From NCBI RefSeq assembly GCF_004357995.1, contig NZ_SMTK01000001.1, forward strand, positions 620,001-684,000: a stretch of DNA of 64,000 bases, in the 5' to 3' direction. The position numbers were made by a program, and so were the translations under genes. The DNA comes from Arthrobacter crusticola. GTDB lineage: Bacteria > Actinomycetota > Actinomycetes > Actinomycetales > Micrococcaceae. The first letter of the stretch is position 1. The number at the start of each line of letters is the position of its first letter. The notes under the pieces are model-generated. The model worked only from the letters and a program-made list of their open reading frames with translations. It was not told the DNA's origin and searched no databases. Shown here piece by piece: positions 59,769 to 64,000 of the stretch.

Positions 59769-60632
59769 TCAGGTGCCGAACCGGTCCAGTGCGACGCGGT
59801 AGTGCGGCCAGAACCGGGGACCGGAGGGCAGCAGCGGAAGGGTACGCCGGGTCGTCCACTGAAGGGCGCACAGGGCGGTCCGGTCGCGGTGCCGCCACGG
59901 AAGCCCGTAGGCGTCCCGCACGGCGGGCGGGAGCACTCCGGCCGCAAGCACCGTGGCAGCGGCCCGTGCCGGTGGCGCCAGGATCGGCGGCTCGGGTGCG
60001 AGGATCTGGCGTGCGAGGGCCGACGCCGTCGGCCCAACGCTGAGGACGTCGCGGACCTGGCCGTCCACGTACCGGGCCAACCCGGAATAGTCCTCAGGAA
60101 GCACCCGGGCGGGGATGCCGAACTGGTGCGCCAACCTTGCCATGTCGCGGTAGTAGGCATCCCGTTCGGCGTCCGGGACCGGCCGGGCGAAGCCGTCCGT
60201 GACGGAGACCGCCGTCCAGACGAGCGTCGCGAACACCCAGAGTGCCAGCGTCGGATCGTCCGCGCGGTACGGCGTTCCTGCCGGCAGGGGACCGTCCGCG
60301 TCCGGCAACGTGCCGTGCACCGGGCGGTGCCTGCGCTGGACATGCCGGGCGGCGTCCCGCACCTGGTTCTGGTCGCCGAAGGTGATGGTCAGGACGGCGT
60401 CGAGGGTGCCCCGCAGCCGGCGCAGCGGGTCGGACGAGAAATTGCTGTGGGCCCGAACCCCTTCCGCGACCAGCGGGTGTGCGAGCTGCAGCAGGAGGGC
60501 GGCCGGGCCGGCGGCCAGCAGGATCCGTTCCCTGCCGATCCGCCACGCCGCCGACGCCGGCCCGAAGAGCCCGGGGTCGCCGGGTTGTCCTGGGGGCGGG
60601 GCCGGCGGGAAGAATGCATCCAACTTAGGCAT
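59769..60632 (-). CDS. MpaB-like oxygenase (DUF2236)
   Basis: The 287-residue protein matches the MpaB/latex-clearing protein-like DUF2236 family, which use heme for oxygen chemistry: LLLQLAHPLVAEGVRAHSNF (about 47-66) contains the conserved histidines, and WVFATLVWTAV follows. The substrate is unknown. It is 54 bp after the HTH gene on the same strand and may share its transcript. ATG 60632 has GGGGA upstream. Confidence 0.83.
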   Translation of the reverse strand: MPKLDAFFPPAPPPGQPGDPGLFGPASAAWRIGRERILLAAGPAALLLQLAHPLVAEGVRAHSNFSSDPLRRLRGTLDAVLTITFGDQNQVRDAARHVQRRHRPVHGTLPDADGPLPAGTPYRADDPTLALWVFATLVWTAVSVTDGFARPVPDAERDAYYRDMARLAHQFGIPARVLPEDYSGLARYVDGQVRDVLSVGPTASALARQILAPEPPILAPPARAAATVLAAGVLPPAVRDAYGLPWRHRDRTALCALQWTTRRTLPLLPSGPRFWPHYRVALDRFGT

Positions 60633-60686
60633 TGAGTTCCCCTGGGCAGGTGCCGCAATCCCGCGCGGCCCGTGCCCCGGCCCTGG

Positions 60687-60956
60687 TCACTGGCCTTTTA
60701 TCGGCTTCGGGGCGGCATCGAGGGGCTCGGAGGCGCCTGGTGCTCCGGGGTCGTCGTCGACCCACTCCAGCAGGTCACCAGGCTGGCATCCGAGCACCCT
60801 GCACATGGCCTCGAGGGTGGTGAACCGGACCGCTTTGGCCCGGCCGTTCTTCAGCACCGCCACATTCGCCGGCGTCAGGCCGATCCTCTCGGCAAACTCG
60901 CCCACGCTCATTTTCCGCTTCGCCAGTTCGACATCGATCCGCACCACAATAGCCAT
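60687..60956 (-). CDS. YozG-like helix-turn-helix regulator
   Basis: The 89-residue Cro/CI-type protein has a single HTH (about 17-58: MSVGEFAERIGLTPANVAVLKNGR...TTLEAMCRVLGCQPGDLL). It is usually paired with a DUF2975 gene, as here; the ATG overlaps the stop of that gene (TGATG). An AT-rich palindrome upstream is a candidate autoregulatory site. Confidence 0.88.
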   Translation of the reverse strand: MAIVVRIDVELAKRKMSVGEFAERIGLTPANVAVLKNGRAKAVRFTTLEAMCRVLGCQPGDLLEWVDDDPGAPGASEPLDAAPKPIKGQ

Positions 60957-61453
60957 CAAATCACCTCGTCAAGCTCGGTGCGGAGCTTCCGCGCCTCGGC
61001 ATCCCGGTCCACAGCCTGGGCAAGCAGTGCCCTCAGTACCAGGACGATCAGGGCGACGGCGGCGATCATGACCGCCACTCCTCCGATCAGCAGAACCACG
61101 CCGGGGGCGACGGCTTCCCCGGGAGCGAGGGCAACACCCAGCCCGAAGGTCAGCAGGGAGGCCACCGCAAAGGCGCCGATGACGATGTCGACGAGCCGGA
61201 AGGCGCTCGAGGAGAACACGGTTCCCCGTCGAACCATCGTCAGCAGCCCCCACACACAGACCACCGCCGCCTGAAGTGCGAGGATGGTCAGCACCGTGAG
61301 GACGACGAGCGGAGTGCGGATCGCTGCCACGTCGGGATCGGCTTCGCGCAGGTCCACCCCGAGCAGCGGAACCATCACAATCTGCACGAACACCGACCCC
61401 GCGAACATCATCACAAGCACGACGCGCAATGCAATGACCGTTAGATTTCCCAT
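60956..61453 (-). CDS. DUF2975 membrane protein
   Basis: The 165-residue protein has four hydrophobic segments (about 5-28, 45-70, 88-110, 116-142) and a charged C-terminal tail. The family is of unknown function and typically sits before a YozG-like HTH gene. ATG 61453 is chosen over ATG 61459 because AAGGGAG is then six bases away. Confidence 0.85.
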   Translation of the reverse strand: MGNLTVIALRVVLVMMFAGSVFVQIVMVPLLGVDLREADPDVAAIRTPLVVLTVLTILALQAAVVCVWGLLTMVRRGTVFSSSAFRLVDIVIGAFAVASLLTFGLGVALAPGEAVAPGVVLLIGGVAVMIAAVALIVLVLRALLAQAVDRDAEARKLRTELDEVI

Positions 61454-61486
61454 TTTCATCTCCCTTAGCCGTTCAACAATCTAAAT

Positions 61487-61496
61487 ATATCGATAT
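61487..61496. promoter_or_regulatory. ATATCGATAT palindrome upstream of the DUF2975-HTH operon
   Basis: A perfect 10-bp palindrome lies in an AT-rich patch (61471-61510), which stands out in this GC-rich chromosome, about 35 bp upstream of the DUF2975 start. It probably marks the promoter and the binding site of the HTH protein. Confidence 0.45.
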
Positions 61497-61694
61497 TCAA
61501 TAGAAAACGCAACCAACGCAGTAGATACGTTTTTTCTGCGCGTCGCCTCCCGAAGGGCCGCGCGGCTCAGCGGACCAGGTTCGGCACTGGAGGAGGTCCG
61601 GCGGGACGGGCGCCCGCCACGGCAGTCACCGGGGCCTGCCGCGTGCCACCCTAGGAGGCGAACGGATGTTCACCGAGCGGAGAGGCGGAACCGC

Positions 61695-62108
61695 ATGGCA
61701 CGGAACCATGAAGGAACAACGGCGCACATCACGGGAGCCAGCTCCGGGCTCGGTGAGGAGTTCGCCCGGCAGCTGGCCCTCCGTGGAGCGGACCTCATCC
61801 TCGTGGCCCGCCGCGCCGACCGGCTAGAGGCCCTGGCGGAGGATCTGCGCGGGGTGACGGGAGTGCTCGCCCTGTCACCAGGGGCCACGCGCACCGAGTT
61901 CTTCGACGTCGCCGGCGAGGACACGCAGGTGGGATCGATGCAGGCTCCCTCCGAGGTCGTTACGCTCGCGCTGAGAATTCTCGACCGGCGCAGGTCCGCA
62001 CCGAGCGTCATCTCCGGAAAAGTGGACCGGCTGACCGCCTCCGCTCCGCGGCTCCTTCCGCGCCGGGCCGTTGCGCGCCTGGCCGGGGCGGTCACCGGAC
62101 GGAGGTAG
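61695..62108 (+). pseudogene. SDR remnant with internal deletion of the catalytic core
   Basis: The 137-residue frame starts like a full SDR (TGASSGLG at 13-20, [19 protein letters not shown]) and then jumps at about residue 53 to a sequence that in relatives follows the catalytic region ([15 protein letters not shown]). The NAG, Ser and YxxxK segments, about 120-130 residues, are missing with the frame kept. It cannot be a normal oxidoreductase. GGAG and similar purines lie upstream of ATG 61695. Confidence 0.75.
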
Positions 62109-62109
62109 G

Positions 62110-62125
62110 GCCCGGTTCCCCGGGC
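62110..62125. terminator. Short GC hairpin after the SDR remnant
   Basis: GCCCGG (62110-62115) pairs with CCGGGC (62120-62125) over a TTCC loop in the 48-bp gap between convergent genes. Weak; no T tract. Confidence 0.3.
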
Positions 62126-62156
62126 GGGATCCGCACCGGGCGCTGACAGGCCCGGG

Positions 62157-63047
62157 TCAGGTCTGCGGTGGAGCGTGCCGCCGGTTGATTCGGTCCCCCT
62201 CGGAGGTCAGATCGGAACCGGGATCCACACCGAGGGCCTCGAGGACGGAGTCGGCCAGCACCGCGTCGATGAAGGCTCGCGTCCCGCCGACGATCGTGGA
62301 ATCGAAGTCGATCTCCGAACTGACGAACCAGGCCCGGTCACCGGGCCAGATGAGCTGGGGCATCGGACCGGGGATGCCGCCGGACCAGCCGATGCCTGAC
62401 CGCAGCGGCCAGGCGGGATCGGTCAGCTCGTCGGCGGTGGCGTCGAGCAGGATGTAGCGCCGGCCGGGCAGCTCAAGGTACGGGCCTCCGGCCAGGGCAA
62501 GGGCGACCGCGGGGTCAACCGCCGCGGCGTGGGCGGATTCGACCTCGTCGCGGTCCGCCCTTCGTTCCCGGTCCGAAGCGCCTGCCCGGGTGAAAGCCAC
62601 CAGATCCACACCGGCCACGTCCCAGCCGGACCACAGCCCGAGGGTGAGCGGCCCCGCTGGCGTGGCCGCCCCGCGCGCCACTGTCATCAGCACGGCCAGG
62701 AGCTCCGGTTCCAGGTACCCGAGGGCGGGCGCGTCGAGGTCCCAGCCTCCGGGGAGTCGAACGGTGTCGTCCGTGCCGCCTGCAATGCCGGCCCACTGCA
62801 CCTCCGGGTGCATCACCGCCCCCGTGTACGCGGCAACTCGCGCCCAGGACCATCGGGCGGGCCCGGCAGGAAGCCCCGCACGGGAGCTGGTGGAGGCCGG
62901 TCGCCCGTAATGGGTGGCCCGGGGCGGGTGGAGGATCCGCGCATACGCCTCGAAACCGGCGGGCACCACACTGCCGACCGAGCCCGCCCGTCCTGTCAGC
63001 CGGGGGCCGATCCAGCCCCCGCGCCCTGTCTCCCCCGACCACTGCAT
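62157..63047 (-). CDS. Conserved actinobacterial protein of unknown function
   Basis: The 296-residue product, from ATG 63047, has no signal peptide or membrane segment and no motif I recognise. It contains PAGFEAYARILHPP near the N terminus, TLGLWSGWD in the middle and WFVSSEIDFDSTIVGGTRAFIDAVL near the end, which look conserved. A TTG at 63110 would extend it by 21 residues. It is divergent from the leader/HAD unit across about 170 bp. Confidence 0.68.
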   Translation of the reverse strand: MQWSGETGRGGWIGPRLTGRAGSVGSVVPAGFEAYARILHPPRATHYGRPASTSSRAGLPAGPARWSWARVAAYTGAVMHPEVQWAGIAGGTDDTVRLPGGWDLDAPALGYLEPELLAVLMTVARGAATPAGPLTLGLWSGWDVAGVDLVAFTRAGASDRERRADRDEVESAHAAAVDPAVALALAGGPYLELPGRRYILLDATADELTDPAWPLRSGIGWSGGIPGPMPQLIWPGDRAWFVSSEIDFDSTIVGGTRAFIDAVLADSVLEALGVDPGSDLTSEGDRINRRHAPPQT

Positions 63048-63142
63048 AGGGAGATCGTGCCATACGGATGACTTCCCGCCCCGGACGCGGAGGGGTTGGC
63101 TCCACTTCAAATACGTAACACGTCTATCGAAGTAGAACGACC

Positions 63143-63159
63143 TGTCTGTATAGTGGACA
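63143..63159. promoter_or_regulatory. Candidate regulator site with TATAGT -10
   Basis: TGTC-TGTATAGTG-GACA (63143-63159) is an imperfect dyad around TATAGT (63149-63154). It resembles sites of IclR-type regulators in this phylum and lies between the divergent unknown gene and the HAD unit. No good -35 is visible. Confidence 0.35.
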
Positions 63160-63221
63160 CCAGAACGCAGCTCAGAATTTCCCTGCCGTTTACTGAGGGT
63201 CTCACTGCTGAAGGATTTTCC

Positions 63222-63326
63222 ATGGATGCCACCGGCTTCCACACAGCACCGCAGCTTCCAGTGCGCCACGGGCCCGGACCGCTCCCCCGCAGTGCACCAG
63301 CCCGGACGGGCACGGCACGGCCATGA
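63222..63326 (+). CDS. Possible 34-residue leader peptide coupled to the HAD gene
   Basis: ATG 63222 is preceded by GAAGGATTTTCC and opens a 34-codon frame (MDATGFHTAPQLPVRHGPGPL...) rich in Pro, Ala and Arg. Its TGA overlaps the ATG of the HAD gene by four bases (ATGA). The HAD ATG itself lacks a strong ribosome binding site, so it may depend on translation of this frame. It could also be chance. Product function unknown. Confidence 0.4.
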   Translation: MDATGFHTAPQLPVRHGPGPLPRSAPARTGTARP

Positions 63327-64000
63327 AGGCCCTCTATTCCTGGGCAGACGCATCGGCGGTGCTGTTCGACCTCGATGGAGTCCTCACCCCCACCGCCGAG
63401 GTGCACGAGACCGCCTGGCGTGAGCTGTTCGAAGGCTATCTGGCCCGCTGGCCGGATCGCCGGCCCTACAGCGGCAGCGACTACTTCGACCACATCGACG
63501 GGAAGCCCCGTTTCGACGGGGTGCGCGACTTCCTCGCCTCCCGCAGGATCGTTCTGCCCGAGGGCGCCGCCGACGACGACCCGGCAATGAACACCGTCTC
63601 CGGGCTGGGCAACCGCAAGAACAGGCTCTTCAACGACATCGTCGCCTCCCGCGGGGTGCGCCCCTTCACCGGGTCGGTGCGCTTTGTTCAAGCAGCCCAG
63701 CAGCGCGGCCTTCAGCTCGCGGTGGTCTCCTCCTCACGGAACGCCGCCGCAGTGCTCCGGGCTGCCGGACTTGAGATGTATTTCCCGGTCGTCGTTGACG
63801 GGACGGTCGCGGCCGGGGCGGGGCTCCCGGGCAAGCCCGATCCTGCGACCTATGAATTCGCCGCCGCCCTTCTGGGGCTGCCCACGGCGTCCTGCGTTGT
63901 GGTCGAGGACGCCGTCTCCGGCGTCCGCGCCGGCAGCGCAGGCCGCTTCCATTCGGTGATCGGCGTCGAACGCGGAGCCGGCAGGCAAAACCTGCTCGAC
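63323..64000 (+). CDS. HAD-IA sugar-phosphate phosphatase/phosphomutase, 3' end outside window
   Basis: The 226 visible codons run off the window. LFDLDGVLTPTAEVHETAW is motif I of the beta-phosphoglucomutase type, followed by the cap-domain block YFDHIDGKPRFDGVRDFLASR and GLGNRKN, then VSSSRN (motif II), GKPDPATYEFAAALLG and VVEDAVSGVRAG (motif III/IV). This variant is typically next to, or fused with, GH65 sugar phosphorylases in actinobacteria, so a role in alpha-glucoside use is likely, but the neighbour is not visible. Confidence 0.87.
   Translation, partial: MKALYSWADASAVLFDLDGVLTPTAEVHETAWRELFEGYLARWPDRRPYSGSDYFDHIDGKPRFDGVRDFLASRRIVLPEGAADDDPAMNTVSGLGNRKNRLFNDIVASRGVRPFTGSVRFVQAAQQRGLQLAVVSSSRNAAAVLRAAGLEMYFPVVVDGTVAAGAGLPGKPDPATYEFAAALLGLPTASCVVVEDAVSGVRAGSAGRFHSVIGVERGAGRQNLLD

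Overview
The window is high-GC actinobacterial chromosome. Gene content and order, frequent GTG starts, leaderless promoters and the uvrC-rapZ-yvcK-whiA / gap-pgk-tpiA-secG / pgl-opcA-zwf-pgi-tal-tkt / ctaB-ctaA / sufR-B-D blocks fit a Micrococcales member, most likely Arthrobacter-like Micrococcaceae (family-level inference; no 16S is present). The same blocks lie in one neighbourhood in Mycobacterium tuberculosis (around Rv1420-Rv1465), so much of the window is an old conserved core. I see no prophage, insertion sequence, integrase or CRISPR array.

Layout. 1-5.7 kb: the end of an M1 aminopeptidase, a lipoate ligase with unusual domain order, zinc-free ribosomal protein L31 with a hairpin leader, a lipoprotein, a SpoU rRNA/tRNA methyltransferase and a lone ABC ATPase. 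5.7-15.5 kb: serB, an MFS transporter, two SDR enzymes (one FabG), a DUF3099 / small Cys-His protein / SURF1 operon, an ABC-F ATPase, and the biotin ECF transporter bioY-bioM-bioN. 15.6-25.5 kb: the Fe-S assembly operon sufR-B-D-Rieske-C-T (minus strand, no sufS or sufU), a divergent ABC transporter with heme A synthase ctaA, a DapA-like aldolase and heme O synthase ctaB. 25.9-34.2 kb: the pentose phosphate operon tkt-tal-pgi-zwf-opcA-pgl. 34.4-37.9 kb: the lower glycolysis operon gap-pgk-tpiA-secG (minus). 38.1-48.3 kb, minus strand: sodA, whiA-yvcK-rapZ-uvrC, an acyltransferase with a HAD phosphatase, and uvrA behind a probable LexA box.

48.3-64 kb is less conserved and mostly single genes: GntR regulator, metallo-hydrolase, epimerases, initiator tRNA-Met, an amylosucrase-type GH13 enzyme, a divergent GAF / GAF-ANTAR pair, a YeiH-like exporter, a methyltransferase, a stand-alone protoglobin, an MpaB-like oxygenase beside a HTH/DUF2975 pair, an SDR remnant that has lost its catalytic core, an unknown protein, and a HAD sugar phosphatase or phosphomutase that runs off the end behind a possible coupled leader peptide.

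Functionally the core joins central carbon flux (oxidative and non-oxidative pentose phosphate, triose glycolysis), cytochrome oxidase maturation (heme O/A, SURF1), Fe-S cluster assembly, cofactor acquisition (biotin, lipoate) and nucleotide excision repair (uvrA, uvrC). No complete new system stands out. The best leads are regulatory: the bioY/ABC-F dyad, the L31 leader, the uvrA SOS box, the HTH/DUF2975 palindrome, the leader peptide of the last gene, and a set of leaderless promoters with strict -10 spacing.
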